Shown here one piece after another: positions 1 through 7,854 of a DNA stretch of 44,877 bases. The DNA comes from Oscillospiraceae bacterium. GTDB lineage: Bacteria; Bacillota; Clostridia; Oscillospirales; Ruminococcaceae. The position numbers and the translations under genes are program-made. The stretch spans positions 1-44,877 of the forward strand of contig JAAVYW010000016.1 in the NCBI GenBank assembly GCA_022791315.1. Direction: 5' to 3'. Numbering within the stretch: position 1 is the first letter of the stretch; each line of letters starts with the position of its first letter. Below the pieces are notes generated by a model. That model made no database searches. It saw only the letters and a list, made by a program, of their open reading frames with translations, and was not told the DNA's origin.

Positions 1-2
1 GC

Positions 3-644
3 GACCCCGGCGCCGTGAATGGGACAAGGAAGGAAAAGGATGACGTGCTGCGGCTCGCCAAAAAGATAAAGCCCCTGCTGGAAGGGCAGGGGCACACGGT
101 ACTGCTGACTCGGGAGAATAGCACCAAGAACATCACCATTGACCGGCGGTGCGCTATGGCAAACAAAGCTGGCTGTGATTATTTCCTCTCCCTGCATCGC
201 AACAGTGCAGGGGCAAAGGCCAGAGGCATTGAGATTTGGGTACATAGCCAGGCTGTGGCAAAGACCGTAGAGCAGGCCAAGGGGATTCTCAGCCGGTGCT
301 GCGCTGTGGGCGGTGACAATCGGGGCGTCAAGAAGGGGGCTGTGTCCTACACGGACTATGGCGTCAATGTGGGGACGGACATGCCCAGTGCATTGTTGGA
401 GCTGCTGTTCATCTCCAATGCTGATGACAACGCCCTGTTTGACAAAAAACTGGACGACTACGCTCTTGCCATTGCCAAAGGCTTGGTGGTCGCTGTGGGG
501 GAGAAATGGGTGGACAAGTCCAAAGCCCCAAAGACACTCTATCGGGTGCAGGTGGGGGCCTTTGCGGACAAGGCCAACGCTGACCGGATGGCGAAGGAGC
601 TGCGGGGAAAAGGGTATCCTGTGGTGATTAAGGCAGAAAAGTAA
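3..644 (+). CDS. N-acetylmuramoyl-L-alanine amidase with SPOR domain (partial, 5' end outside window)
   Basis: Zinc amidase (Amidase_3 family) that cuts the amide bond between N-acetylmuramic acid and L-alanine in peptidoglycan. The frame is open to the window edge and reads DPGAVNGTRKEKD, the usual continuation of the family's H-x-G-x-D-P-G-A motif, so the first zinc His lies outside. A GTG at 15 is in frame but is probably internal. Numbered from that GTG: Glu7 (KEKD) and His61 (LSLHRNS) fit the other zinc ligands, and Glu129 (LLELLFISN) fits the catalytic Glu. The C-terminal 36 residues (YRVQVGAFADKANADRMAKEL) form one SPOR repeat that binds denuded glycan. Two hairpins and a tRNA-derived attachment-like site follow, so this is probably the endolysin of an integrated phage or similar element. 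A host sporulation or autolysin gene is the alternative. Confidence 0.85.
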   Translation, partial: DPGAVNGTRKEKDDVLRLAKKIKPLLEGQGHTVLLTRENSTKNITIDRRCAMANKAGCDYFLSLHRNSAGAKARGIEIWVHSQAVAKTVEQAKGILSRCCAVGGDNRGVKKGAVSYTDYGVNVGTDMPSALLELLFISNADDNALFDKKLDDYALAIAKGLVVAVGEKWVDKSKAPKTLYRVQVGAFADKANADRMAKELRGKGYPVVIKAEK

Positions 645-679
645 AAAGTCCCCTGGGGAAATCCCAGAGGGCAAAAAGG

Positions 680-708
680 AAAGACACCGATGGGGGTCGG
701 TGTCTTTC
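680..708 (+). terminator. Terminator after amidase gene
   Basis: Perfect 11-bp stem (680-690 with 696-706) around a short G-rich loop, ending in CTTTCT. It lies 36 bases after the amidase stop and probably ends the element's last transcript. Confidence 0.7.
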
Positions 709-716
709 TGGCTCGG

Positions 717-740
717 AAAAGCACGGGTGGGTGCTTTTCT
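717..740 (+). terminator. Second hairpin, tandem terminator
   Basis: AAAAGCAC (717-724) pairs with GTGCTTTT (731-738) around GGGTGG, followed by CT. The A-rich left arm and T-rich right arm allow it to work in both directions. Confidence 0.55.
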
Positions 741-876
741 ATGAACGCACCAGTATTATACCTCATATTCTTTTGGTGGTCAAGTCTAAATTTCCATTTC
801 CACGCTATAGATGGTAAATTGCTAACAAAATTACTAACAACCCAACAACCCTAGTATTTATGCGGTTTCATCGCCT

Positions 877-910
877 ATCTTAGAGGGTTCGAATCCCTCC
901 TTCTCCGCCA
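877..910 (+). other. 3' end of a tRNA-Ser-like gene; probable attachment site
   Basis: The sequence holds a complete T-arm (GAGGG-TTCGAAT-CCCTC), the 3' acceptor strand CTTCTCC, a discriminator G and an encoded CCA. Nothing upstream looks like the matching 5' acceptor strand (GGAGAAG would be needed near 820), a D-arm or an anticodon arm. The acceptor strand suits tRNA-Ser. A 3' tRNA fragment bordering a lysis gene is the classic product of tyrosine-integrase insertion, in which the intact tRNA is kept at the other end of the element. The serine identity and the att role are inferred. Confidence 0.65.
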
Positions 911-960
911 TTAAATAGCAAAAGACCTCGGCAACGCCGAGGTCTTTTGCTATTTAATGG
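908..960 (+). terminator. Long perfect hairpin overlapping the tRNA CCA end
   Basis: A 25-bp perfect inverted repeat (908-932 with 936-960) around a 3-base AAC loop. Its left arm starts at the CCA of the tRNA fragment. It contains a GC-rich core (GACCTCGGC) and a TCTTTTGCTATTT right arm, so it can act as a two-way terminator. Most likely it is the original terminator of the tRNA gene. Confidence 0.65.
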
Positions 961-1151
961 GTACTCTCCTCTTTGCGACGGATTGGTGCAGCATATAATT
1001 ATTGTGGCCGTACAGCTCACTTTCGTCGTTATCTGTCTATTTTATCAAATTCGGTGCATAATAAGAGCAAACAACTGTTACGTGCCGATATTTCAGCAAA
1101 ATCCGAATTGTTGGCGATACGGGCACTATGGAAGGAAAGAGGCGCTTCACT

Positions 1152-2177
1152 ATGAGAAAAATTAGGGCTATTCAGTACGGATGCGGGAAAATGAGCAAAT
1201 ACACGCTGCGCTATATGTATGAGCATGGGATTCAGATTGTCGGCGCAATTGATATAAACCCAGAAGTGGTTGGGATGGATATTGGTGACTTTGCGGGGCT
1301 TGGTGTGAAAACAGGGGTGCTTATCGGCAGTAATGCTGACGATATCCTGGATAACACCAATGCCGATATTGCAGTTGTGACACTTTTCAGCTTGGTTAGC
1401 GACTGCTACGAACACTATGTGAAATGTTTGAGCCGTGGAATCAACGTCATCACAACCTGTGAAGAGGCCACCTATTGTTGGACAACTGACCCTGTACGTG
1501 CCAACAGCCTTGACGTTATTGCAAAAGAACACGGCTGCACATTTGTCGGAAGCGGGATGGAGGATACTTTCTGGATTAATATGGTGGGCATGATTGCCGG
1601 GAGCTGCAACAGCATTCAAAAAATCGAAGGCGCAGTCAGCTACAATGTGGAAGATTACGGCCTGGCTTTGGCAAAGGCCCATGGCGTTGGACTGAGCGCA
1701 GAGGAATTTGAAAACCAAATTGCACATCCTGAAACGCTGGAGCCGTGCTATGTATGGAACTCCAACGAAAGCCTTGCTGCAAAACTTGGGCTCACCATTA
1801 AAAGCCAGACACAAAAGTGTGTTCCATATTTTAAGGAAGAGGATGTTTACTCGTCTACCATGCAGCGGACAATCCCCAAGGGGGAGTGTATTGGGATGGC
1901 AGCTGTTGTTCAAACGGAAACATTTCAGGGCCCAATCATTGAAACCAGCTGTATCGGCAAGGTATACGGCCCTGACGACGGCGATATGTGCGACTGGAAA
2001 ATCATAGGGGAACCGGACACTGAATTCCACGTGGTAAAACCCGCTACCGTTGAACACACGTGTGCAACCATCGTCAACCGCATTCCCAGCGTTTTGAATG
2101 CGCCGTCAGGTTTGATTACTGTGGATGAATTGGATGAAATTGCGTATTTGGCTTATCCCATGGAATTTTATTGTTGA
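1152..2177 (+). CDS. NAD(P)-dependent amine dehydrogenase, 2,4-diaminopentanoate dehydrogenase-like
   Basis: A 341-residue oxidoreductase of the dihydrodipicolinate-reductase-like fold. The N-terminus ([19 protein letters not shown]) is a Rossmann nucleotide-binding segment in which GCGKM replaces the usual GxGxxG. The middle ([19 protein letters not shown]) and C-terminal half resemble 2,4-diaminopentanoate dehydrogenase (Ord) of clostridial ornithine fermentation. Ord oxidises the C4 amine to 2-amino-4-oxopentanoate. The other oxidative ornithine genes (ornithine aminomutase, racemase, thiolase) are not nearby, so the substrate is unknown. The ATG at 1152 is preferred because GGAAAGAGG precedes it at good distance; an in-frame ATG at 1128 has none. 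A TATAAT at 994-999 with a weak TTTGCG 16 bases upstream may be its promoter. It stands alone, just outside the element end. Confidence 0.75.
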   Translation: MRKIRAIQYGCGKMSKYTLRYMYEHGIQIVGAIDINPEVVGMDIGDFAGLGVKTGVLIGSNADDILDNTNADIAVVTLFSLVSDCYEHYVKCLSRGINVITTCEEATYCWTTDPVRANSLDVIAKEHGCTFVGSGMEDTFWINMVGMIAGSCNSIQKIEGAVSYNVEDYGLALAKAHGVGLSAEEFENQIAHPETLEPCYVWNSNESLAAKLGLTIKSQTQKCVPYFKEEDVYSSTMQRTIPKGECIGMAAVVQTETFQGPIIETSCIGKVYGPDDGDMCDWKIIGEPDTEFHVVKPATVEHTCATIVNRIPSVLNAPSGLITVDELDEIAYLAYPMEFYC

Positions 2178-2247
2178 CAAAATAGCCGGGCTTTTTTTCA
2201 CGGGGAGCCCTACTCCCGGGGAGAGGGCGCAAAATTATCCCCTGGCA

Positions 2248-2287
2248 GAGGGAAAGGGTGGGCAAAAGGCCTGCCCTTTCCCTTTTT
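2248..2287 (+). terminator. Terminator after the dehydrogenase
   Basis: GGGAAAGGG (2250-2258) pairs with CCCTTTCCC (2274-2282) and is followed at once by TTTTT. This is the only clear element between the dehydrogenase stop and the next promoter. Confidence 0.75.
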
Positions 2288-2318
2288 GCGTGAAAAGCCA
2301 TTGGACAGTAGGCCCGAA

Positions 2319-2347
2319 TTGACATTTCCCTTGTTCTTTGGTATCTT
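2319..2347 (+). promoter_or_regulatory. Sigma-A promoter of the MFS exporter
   Basis: TTGACA (2319-2324), 17-base spacer, TATCTT (2342-2347). Transcription should begin near 2354, giving a leader of about 145 bases before the exporter start. Confidence 0.7.
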
Positions 2348-2368
2348 TAAGAAAAGGGAGGGGATTGC

Positions 2369-2407
2369 ATGTTTCCCGCGCATGATTTTGCTCCATACAA
2401 GGCCTGA
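2369..2407 (+). CDS. Predicted 12-residue leader peptide (attenuator of MFS exporter)
   Basis: Small ORF MFPAHDFAPYKA, ATG at 2369, TGA ending at 2407. It is preceded by GGGAGGGG with a 5-6 base gap, a stronger SD than most genes here. It sits in the exporter leader, as the short regulatory peptides of inducible antibiotic resistance genes (erm, cat, mef types) do. Bases 2395-2404 inside it can pair with 2457-2466 (10 bp, one G-U). The same downstream segment (2457-2463, GGCTTTG) can instead pair with CAAAGCC at 2493-2499, just before the exporter ATG. A ribosome on this ORF could therefore change access to the exporter start. The peptide and the mechanism are inferred from sequence layout only. 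Confidence 0.5.
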   Translation: MFPAHDFAPYKA

Positions 2408-2456
2408 CAATAGGCGGGGGCTGTGTGGAGCGGCGTTTTGAATTGCCGCCTAATCG

Positions 2457-2499
2457 GGCTTTGTATTTCCGGTCAATTAAAAATTGAAGGGGCAAAGCC
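2457..2499 (+). promoter_or_regulatory. SD-sequestering hairpin in the MFS exporter leader
   Basis: GGCTTTG (2457-2463) pairs with CAAAGCC (2493-2499). A nested stem TCAATT/AATTGA (2473-2478 with 2482-2487) leaves the SD GAAGGGG (2486-2492) partly enclosed. The competing pairing with the leader ORF (2395-2404) makes this a candidate translational switch. Confidence 0.45.
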
Positions 2500-3795
2500 A
2501 TGAAAAAGTTACATGTATTTTCGGGGCTTCGGGATTTCTTTGTGCTGTGGGGTTCGCAGACGCTGTCGAGCCTTGGCACGGCTATGACTAATTTTGCCCT
2601 CATTATTTGGGTCTACGGACAGGGGGGCACGGCGTCCAGCATTACGTCAATGACAATCTGTTCTTTTCTCCCCACCATTCTCTTTCGCTTTATCGCGGGG
2701 ACTTTTGCAGACCGGTGGGACAAAAAGCGGATAATGCTCGTTTCGGATTTGCTGGCGGCCTGTGGCACGCTGACGATTTTGCTACTGCACGCCCTTTCCT
2801 CGCTGGAGATATGGCATTTATATGTCATCAATTTCCTTCTCAGCCTGATGAATTCGTTTCAGGTTCCGGCGGCCAATGTGGCCACGGGGTTACTGGTGCC
2901 GCAGGAACAGTATACCAGGGTGAGTGGCCTACAGTCCTTTGCCGGTTCGGTGGTCTCAATCCTGGCTCCGGCGCTGGGGAGTGTGCTGCTGGCGTTGGGA
3001 GGGCTGAACGTTGTCCTGCTCTTTGACCTTGTCAGCTTTGCGGTTGCCTTTCTCACACTGCTGTTTTTCATCCAAATCCCGGATGGGCAGCAGGGCGGGG
3101 GACAGGTTCCGGAGCCCTTTTGGAAGAGCTGCATGGAGGGGATTCGGTTCCTCCGGAACAACGCGGCGGTTTGGCGTCTCATCTTGTTTTTTGCCGCTGT
3201 GAATTTCCTTGCCAAGCTGGGCAACGACGGCATGCTGCCTCCCTTTGTTTTGGGGAAGACTGATGGGGATCAAAATGCCCTGGGATTGGTACAGTCTGCC
3301 GTTGCGCTGGGGATTCTCGCCGGCAGCCTTTTTGTCACGTTGATGCGGCCTGCAAAGCGCAAGACCACTGCCATTTTTGTCAGCTGTGCCATTACGTTTT
3401 TGACAGGGGGCGTGATGCTTGGCCTGTCGGGGTCGCTGCCGCTTTGGATGGCGGCTTCCTTTGCCTCTTATGTGCCGGTGGCAATTCTGGGCGCCAACCT
3501 GACGGTGATTATGCGCACCCGTGTGCCGGTGCAATTACAGGGACGGGTCTTTTCTGCGCGGGATACTATCCAAAACGGTACCATTCCGCTGGGGTTGTTC
3601 CTCGGCGGGGTATTGGCGGATTACGTTTTGGAGCCCTTTATGGGCACGCCTTCTCCTGTCCAGCAGGTGCTATCCTCCCTGTTTGGGACCGGGAAGGGGG
3701 CGGGGATAGCCGTTCTCTTTTTTATTGTGGGGAGCCTTGGGGCCGTGATGAGTATTGTTGCGCTGAGAAATCCCCTATACCGGGAATTGGATTAA
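2500..3795 (+). CDS. MFS multidrug/macrolide-type efflux transporter
   Basis: A 431-residue integral membrane protein of the MFS_3 group, similar in layout to macrolide (Mef-type) and enterobactin exporters. It should expel drugs or toxic metabolites by proton antiport. The N-terminal FVLWGSQTLSSLGTAMTNFA is the typical first helix. The loop after helix 2 carries the MFS signature (GTFADRWDKKRIML). About 12 hydrophobic helices follow, with a charged central loop near residue 200 and a second-half loop with PAKRKT. Length is normal. The ATG at 2500 follows GAAGGGG. It is monocistronic: a promoter with a long structured leader precedes it and a strong terminator follows. The leader peptide suggests induction by a ribosome-acting drug. 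The substrate cannot be read from sequence. Confidence 0.85.
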   Translation: MKKLHVFSGLRDFFVLWGSQTLSSLGTAMTNFALIIWVYGQGGTASSITSMTICSFLPTILFRFIAGTFADRWDKKRIMLVSDLLAACGTLTILLLHALSSLEIWHLYVINFLLSLMNSFQVPAANVATGLLVPQEQYTRVSGLQSFAGSVVSILAPALGSVLLALGGLNVVLLFDLVSFAVAFLTLLFFIQIPDGQQGGGQVPEPFWKSCMEGIRFLRNNAAVWRLILFFAAVNFLAKLGNDGMLPPFVLGKTDGDQNALGLVQSAVALGILAGSLFVTLMRPAKRKTTAIFVSCAITFLTGGVMLGLSGSLPLWMAASFASYVPVAILGANLTVIMRTRVPVQLQGRVFSARDTIQNGTIPLGLFLGGVLADYVLEPFMGTPSPVQQVLSSLFGTGKGAGIAVLFFIVGSLGAVMSIVALRNPLYRELD

Positions 3796-3804
3796 CACAG
3801 TGAG

Positions 3805-3842
3805 AAAATCCCGCTGCCTTTTAAGAGGCAGCGGGATTTCTT
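3805..3842. terminator. Bidirectional terminator between MFS gene and pckA
   Basis: A long GC-rich stem: AAATCCCGCTGCC on the left arm and GGCAGCGGGATTT (3827-3839) on the right. A-run and T-run flanks serve both converging transcripts. Confidence 0.8.
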
Positions 3843-3870
3843 ATGCTAGGTTATGTAATTAGGCCGCACT

Positions 3871-5475
3871 TTACAGCTGGGGGCCGGCGGGAACCAGGGC
3901 TTTGCCGGCGGGATTGCCCTCGTATTTGACAAAGTTCTTGATAAAGCGCTGGGCCAGGTCCTTGGCCTTCTCGTCCCACTGGGCGGCGTCAGCATAGGTG
4001 TCGCGGGGGTCTAAGATGGCGGGGTCGACGCCGGGGAGGGAGGTGGGGACTTCAAAGTTGAAATAGGGAATCTTCTTAGTGGGGGCATCCAGGATGGCAC
4101 CGGAGAGAATGGCGTCGATGATGCCGCGGGTGTCCTTGATGGAGATGCGCTTGCCGGTGCCGTTCCAACCGGTGTTGACGAGGTAGGCTTTGGCGCCGCT
4201 CTTCTCCATGCGCTTCACCAGCTCCTCGGCGTATTTGGTGGGATGGAGCTCTAAGAAGGCCTGGCCGAAGCAGGCGGAGAAGGTGGGAGTGGGCTCTGTA
4301 ATGCCCCGCTCGGTACCGGCCAGCTTGGCGGTGAAGCCGGAGAGGAAATAGTACTGGGTCTGCTCCGGGGTGAGGACAGAGACGGGGGGCAGCACGCCAA
4401 AGGCATCGGCCGAGAGGAAGATGACGTTCTTGGCAGCAGGAGCAGCGGAAACCGGGCGGACTATCTTCTCGATATGGTCGATGGGATAGGAGACACGGGT
4501 GTTTTCCGTGACGCTCTTGTCGTTAAAGTCAATCTTGCCCTGGGCGTCCAGGGTGACGTTCTCCAGAAGGGCATTGCGGCGGATGGCATTGTAGATGTCG
4601 GGCTCGGATTCCTTGTCCAGGTTGATGACCTTGGCATAGCAGCCGCCCTCAAAGTTGAAGACGCCATTGTCATCCCAGCCGTGCTCGTCATCGCCGATGA
4701 GCAGGCGCTTGGGGTCGGTGGAGAGGGTGGTCTTGCCAGTGCCGGAGAGGCCGAAGAAAATGGCGGTGTTCTCCCCGTTCATATCGGTGTTGGCGGAGCA
4801 GTGCATGGAGGCAATGCCCTTTAAGGGGAGGTAGTAGTTCATCATGGAGAACATGCCCTTTTTCATCTCGCCGCCGTACCAGGTGTTGACAATGACCTGC
4901 TCTCTGCTGGTGATATTGAACATGGCAGCGGTCTCGGAATTGAGGCCCAGCTCTTTATAATTCTCCACTTTGGCCTTGGAGGCGTTATAGACCACAAAGT
5001 CGGGCTTGAAGTCTTTGAGCTCTTCTTCGGTGGGGCGGATGAACATGTTCCTGACAAAGTGGGCCTGCCAGGCCACCTCCATGATAAAGCGGATAGCCAT
5101 CCGGGTATCGGCATTGGTGCCGCAGAAGGCATCTACCACGAAGAGGCGCTTGCCGGAGAGCTCCCGCAGGGCAATATCCTTTACTGCGCGCCAAGTGTCC
5201 TCGCTGGCGGGATGGTTGTCGTTGGGATACTCGTCGCTGGTCCACCAGACAGTGTCCTTGGAGTTCTCGTCCATGATGATGAACTTGTCCTTGGGGGAGC
5301 GGCCGGTATAGATGCCGGTCATGACGTTGACGGCCCCCAGCTCGCTGACTTGGCCACGCTCGTAGCCGGTGAGCTCGGGCTTGATCTCCTCCTCGTACAG
5401 CTCCTCAAAGGAGGGGTTGTAGACGATTTCTGTGGTTCCGGTGATACCGTACTTGGTCAGATCAATCTTTTCCAT
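3871..5475 (-). CDS. pckA: Phosphoenolpyruvate carboxykinase (ATP)
   Basis: Cytosolic enzyme linking oxaloacetate and PEP: oxaloacetate + ATP to PEP + CO2 + ADP. In anaerobic fermenters it often runs towards oxaloacetate, fixing CO2 and making ATP. From the start used here (534 residues): substrate loop TGRSPKDKF at about 57-65, P-loop GLSGTGKT at about 242-249, and metal/kinase-2 segment [10 protein letters not shown] at about 258-267. The length matches the ATP-dependent family (about 540). Three starts are possible: GTG at 5514, ATG at 5499 and ATG at 5475. The last is chosen because homologs usually begin close to the [11 protein letters not shown] segment and AAGGA precedes it, though only 4 bases away. 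A minus-strand TATAAT lies at 5540-5545 without a clear -35 box. Single gene with its own terminator. Confidence 0.95.
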   Translation of the reverse strand: MEKIDLTKYGITGTTEIVYNPSFEELYEEEIKPELTGYERGQVSELGAVNVMTGIYTGRSPKDKFIIMDENSKDTVWWTSDEYPNDNHPASEDTWRAVKDIALRELSGKRLFVVDAFCGTNADTRMAIRFIMEVAWQAHFVRNMFIRPTEEELKDFKPDFVVYNASKAKVENYKELGLNSETAAMFNITSREQVIVNTWYGGEMKKGMFSMMNYYLPLKGIASMHCSANTDMNGENTAIFFGLSGTGKTTLSTDPKRLLIGDDEHGWDDNGVFNFEGGCYAKVINLDKESEPDIYNAIRRNALLENVTLDAQGKIDFNDKSVTENTRVSYPIDHIEKIVRPVSAAPAAKNVIFLSADAFGVLPPVSVLTPEQTQYYFLSGFTAKLAGTERGITEPTPTFSACFGQAFLELHPTKYAEELVKRMEKSGAKAYLVNTGWNGTGKRISIKDTRGIIDAILSGAILDAPTKKIPYFNFEVPTSLPGVDPAILDPRDTYADAAQWDEKAKDLAQRFIKNFVKYEGNPAGKALVPAGPQL

Positions 5476-5628
5476 GTGTTCCTTCAACCTCTTTCCCATT
5501 TTCTCACACCCCACCGGGGCGGGGTTCTTTTACGACCCTATTATAATACACCTGCCCACGGAAAGCTATGGATAATTTGTTAAAATATCTCGAGTAAATT
5601 GGTGAAAATTGCCTTTTAGCCCCTGGGG

Positions 5629-5658
5629 TTGACGGTGGGAAAGGGTTTAGAATATAAT
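5629..5658 (+). promoter_or_regulatory. Promoter of the lipoprotein gene
   Basis: TTGACG (5629-5634), 18-base spacer, perfect TATAAT (5653-5658). The lipoprotein ATG follows 27 bases downstream. Confidence 0.75.
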
Positions 5659-5684
5659 AAAGAAAAACGACGGGGGAAAACAAA

Positions 5685-6380
5685 ATGAAACAGTTCCTGT
5701 GTCTATTGGCGTTTTTAGGCTTGCTGGCGGGATGCGCGCCGCGTGTGGAGGCACCGGAGCCGCACCAGGAGCCCCCGGTGGAAGCGCCGGAGGAGGAGAC
5801 GGGGGAAGAAACGCCGGAGGAGCCTGCCCTGGGGAATCCGGAGGCGGTGATGAGGGAAAAGGAGCAGCAGTATTACGACACCTACCTGCGCACCTGGGGG
5901 TTTGCCAACCCCTTTTACCGGGACTTTGGGGCGCAGGACAACCCGCTGGAGGAGGAGAACCTCTATCTGATGTTCCATGCCATGTACCTGCTGGAACATG
6001 GCTACGAGGAGTTGGAGGCGCTTAACATGAGCGGGGATTTGGGGACGGAAATCTATCCGGCAGAGGTGGTGGAGGGCACCCTCACTGCCCATTTTAACGT
6101 GACGGCGGATCAGCTGCGGGAGACGGCCGGAGGGCAGAGCCGCAGCCACTATGACGGGGAGGCCGGAACCTATGAATTCGGCACCGGATATGGCGGCGCG
6201 GGGCCCATCGGCGCGGTGACGGGATACCGGGAAGAGGGGGACGTGCTGGAGCTGGACTACGGCTGGTTTGAGCTTGGTGAAAACGGGGGCGCCGGGAAGA
6301 AGGGGGCCGGCGGGGTGCTCACCATCCGCCTCTTGCCTGAGGGGGGCTGGAAATACGAGGCCAACCGCGTGACCCAATAG
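5685..6380 (+). CDS. Predicted lipoprotein of unknown function
   Basis: A 231-residue secreted protein. It has a short type II signal peptide (MKQFLCLLAFLGLLAGC) with lipobox LAGC, so Cys17 should be lipidated and held on the outer face of the membrane. Residues 18-50 are a Pro/Glu-rich linker (repeats of PEE/EEP). The folded part (about 55-231) has many Tyr, Gly and Glu residues and matches no family I can name. The DFGAQDNPLEEENLYLMFHAMYLLEHGYEEL segment looks helical, and the region from about 120 is probably beta-rich (TGYREEGDVLELDYGWFEL). A GGGGG SD precedes the ATG. It has its own promoter and a terminator shared with the convergent oxidoreductase gene. Confidence 0.75.
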   Translation: MKQFLCLLAFLGLLAGCAPRVEAPEPHQEPPVEAPEEETGEETPEEPALGNPEAVMREKEQQYYDTYLRTWGFANPFYRDFGAQDNPLEEENLYLMFHAMYLLEHGYEELEALNMSGDLGTEIYPAEVVEGTLTAHFNVTADQLRETAGGQSRSHYDGEAGTYEFGTGYGGAGPIGAVTGYREEGDVLELDYGWFELGENGGAGKKGAGGVLTIRLLPEGGWKYEANRVTQ

Positions 6381-6382
6381 CC

Positions 6383-6427
6383 AAAAGGCCGCAGAGCCGG
6401 GATTACCTGGGCTCTGCGGCCTTTTTC
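6383..6427. terminator. Bidirectional terminator between lipoprotein and FAD/Rieske gene
   Basis: A 16-bp perfect stem: AAAAGGCCGCAGAGCC (6383-6398) with GGCTCTGCGGCCTTTT (6410-6425), then more T. It overlaps the last codons of the convergent gene, so both transcripts end in the same hairpin. Confidence 0.8.
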
Positions 6428-7728
6428 TTGGGGGGATGGGAGAGAGGGCGGTTGGCGGGATTGTCCAGCAGGCGGCCGTCTTCCGCGAAGCGGGAGCCGT
6501 GGCAGGGGCAGTCCCAGGTGTGCTCTTCGGGGTTGTATTTTAGGGCGCAGCCCATGTGGGGGCAGCGGGGGACCGTGGGTGTGAGAAGGTTGGCCGTTGC
6601 CTCCAGGGCATTGGCCGCCAGCTGGGGGTGGAACAGGGAACGGGAGGGGGAGAAGAGGGAGGCATAGGGGTTTGGCCTGCCCTGCACGAAATCGGTGAGC
6701 AGGCGGGCAGCGGCCATAGAGGTGGTGATACCCCACTTGCCGAAGCCGGTGGCGGTGAAGAGCCAGGGTGTGGAGGCGGAATAGGGGCCGATATAGGGCA
6801 GGCCATCCAGGGTGACGCAGTCCTGGGCGGCGAAGCGGGAGGCCTCCTCAGCCTGGGGGAAGTGGCGGCGGGCAAAGGAGGAGAGCTGCTCCCAACTGCC
6901 GTAGGGTTTGCCGGTGCGCCCGCCGCCCCCGCCCAGGAGGAGCAAATCGCCATAGGGGCGCAGGGAAAAGCCGCCCTGGGCCTCGTCCACGTACATGCCG
7001 GAAATGGGTGGGGCGCCCTTTAGGGCCAGCACGTAGGAGCGCTGCTGATAGAGCTTGAGAAAATAGCTGCCATGGCGGTTGAGAAATGGGAAATGGGTGG
7101 CGACGATGATTTTTTGGGCCCGGACAGAACCCAGGTTGGTGTGGGCAAGGCCGGGCTCTAGGGCTTGTACCCGGGTGTGCTCCCGGATGGGGAGGGGCTT
7201 GGCTAAGGCGGAGAGGAATTTCAGGGGGTGGAACTGGGCCTGGCTGGGGAGACGCACCGCCCCTGCCGTGGGAAAGGGAAGGGCGGGGGAGACTACTTCC
7301 GCCGCTGCGCCCAGGCGGCGCAGGGCAGCGGCCTCCTGTTCCAGGGCGGCCCGGCTGGTGAGGGAATAGACAAAACTGTCCTGCTCTTCAAAATCGCAGT
7401 CAATGGTTTGGGCCAGGGAGCGGTAGGCGGAGAGGGCGGCCAGGTTGGCTTCCAGGTATTGGCGGGCGGCGGATTCGCCCTTTTGGCGGAGGAGGCGGTG
7501 GTAAACCAGGCCGTGCTGGGCGGTGATTTTGGCCGTGGTGTGGCCGGTTGTGCCGCCGCAGATGGTATTGGCCTCCAGCAGCAGGCAGTCGGCCCCGGCT
7601 TCGCGGAGGAAATGGGTGCAGAGGAGGCCCGCGATGCCGCCGCCAATGACGAGGATTTCCGTTTTCCGGTCGCCTTCCAGCGGGGGAAAGGTGGGGAGGG
7701 AGGACGTGGTCTGCCAGACGGATTTCAT
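6403..7728 (-). CDS. FAD-dependent oxidoreductase with C-terminal Rieske [2Fe-2S] domain
   Basis: A 441-residue two-domain redox protein. Residues 25-370 form a DAO-type FAD domain starting with ILVIGGGIAGLL. Residues 385-430 form a Rieske domain with CPHMGC and CPCHGS. Cys389 and Cys407 with His391 and His410 are the expected cluster ligands, and Cys394 and Cys409 can make the disulfide seen in bc1-type Rieske proteins. Fusions of this type occur in Firmicutes as FAD-dependent oxidoreductases of unknown substrate. The C-terminal tail is Lys-rich (PPKKKAAEPR). There is no signal peptide, so it should be cytosolic. The start ATG has AGAGGTGAT before it. It is divergent from cysK with about 125 bases between. 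The likely role is electron transfer or oxidation of an amine or amino acid. Confidence 0.85.
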   Translation of the reverse strand: MKSVWQTTSSLPTFPPLEGDRKTEILVIGGGIAGLLCTHFLREAGADCLLLEANTICGGTTGHTTAKITAQHGLVYHRLLRQKGESAARQYLEANLAALSAYRSLAQTIDCDFEEQDSFVYSLTSRAALEQEAAALRRLGAAAEVVSPALPFPTAGAVRLPSQAQFHPLKFLSALAKPLPIREHTRVQALEPGLAHTNLGSVRAQKIIVATHFPFLNRHGSYFLKLYQQRSYVLALKGAPPISGMYVDEAQGGFSLRPYGDLLLLGGGGGRTGKPYGSWEQLSSFARRHFPQAEEASRFAAQDCVTLDGLPYIGPYSASTPWLFTATGFGKWGITTSMAAARLLTDFVQGRPNPYASLFSPSRSLFHPQLAANALEATANLLTPTVPRCPHMGCALKYNPEEHTWDCPCHGSRFAEDGRLLDNPANRPLSHPPKKKAAEPR

Positions 7729-7795
7729 GGTATCACCTCTTGTTATTCAGTGTGTGCAGGGGACGGGGGATTATGAGGGCGATGTCAATTTTTTC

Positions 7796-7824
7796 TTGCA
7801 GCGGGGATGTATCTGTGCTAAACT
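7796..7824 (+). promoter_or_regulatory. Possible promoter of cysK
   Basis: TTGCAG (7796-7801), 17-base spacer, TAAACT (7819-7824) with TG just upstream (extended -10). The match is modest, but the spacing and the 30-base distance to the cysK start fit. Confidence 0.4.
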
Positions 7825-7854
7825 TAAGCCAAATTGAGACGGGAGGAATGGGAT

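Noticed and set aside
1029..2057. Long minus-strand frame opposite the dehydrogenase gene
   Set aside because: It is the antisense of a gene with clear motifs and SD, has no domain and no ribosome site.
2411..2452. Intrinsic transcription terminator within the MFS leader
   Set aside because: GCGGC/GCCGC hairpins are possible but no T-run follows, so control at translation is more likely than at transcription.
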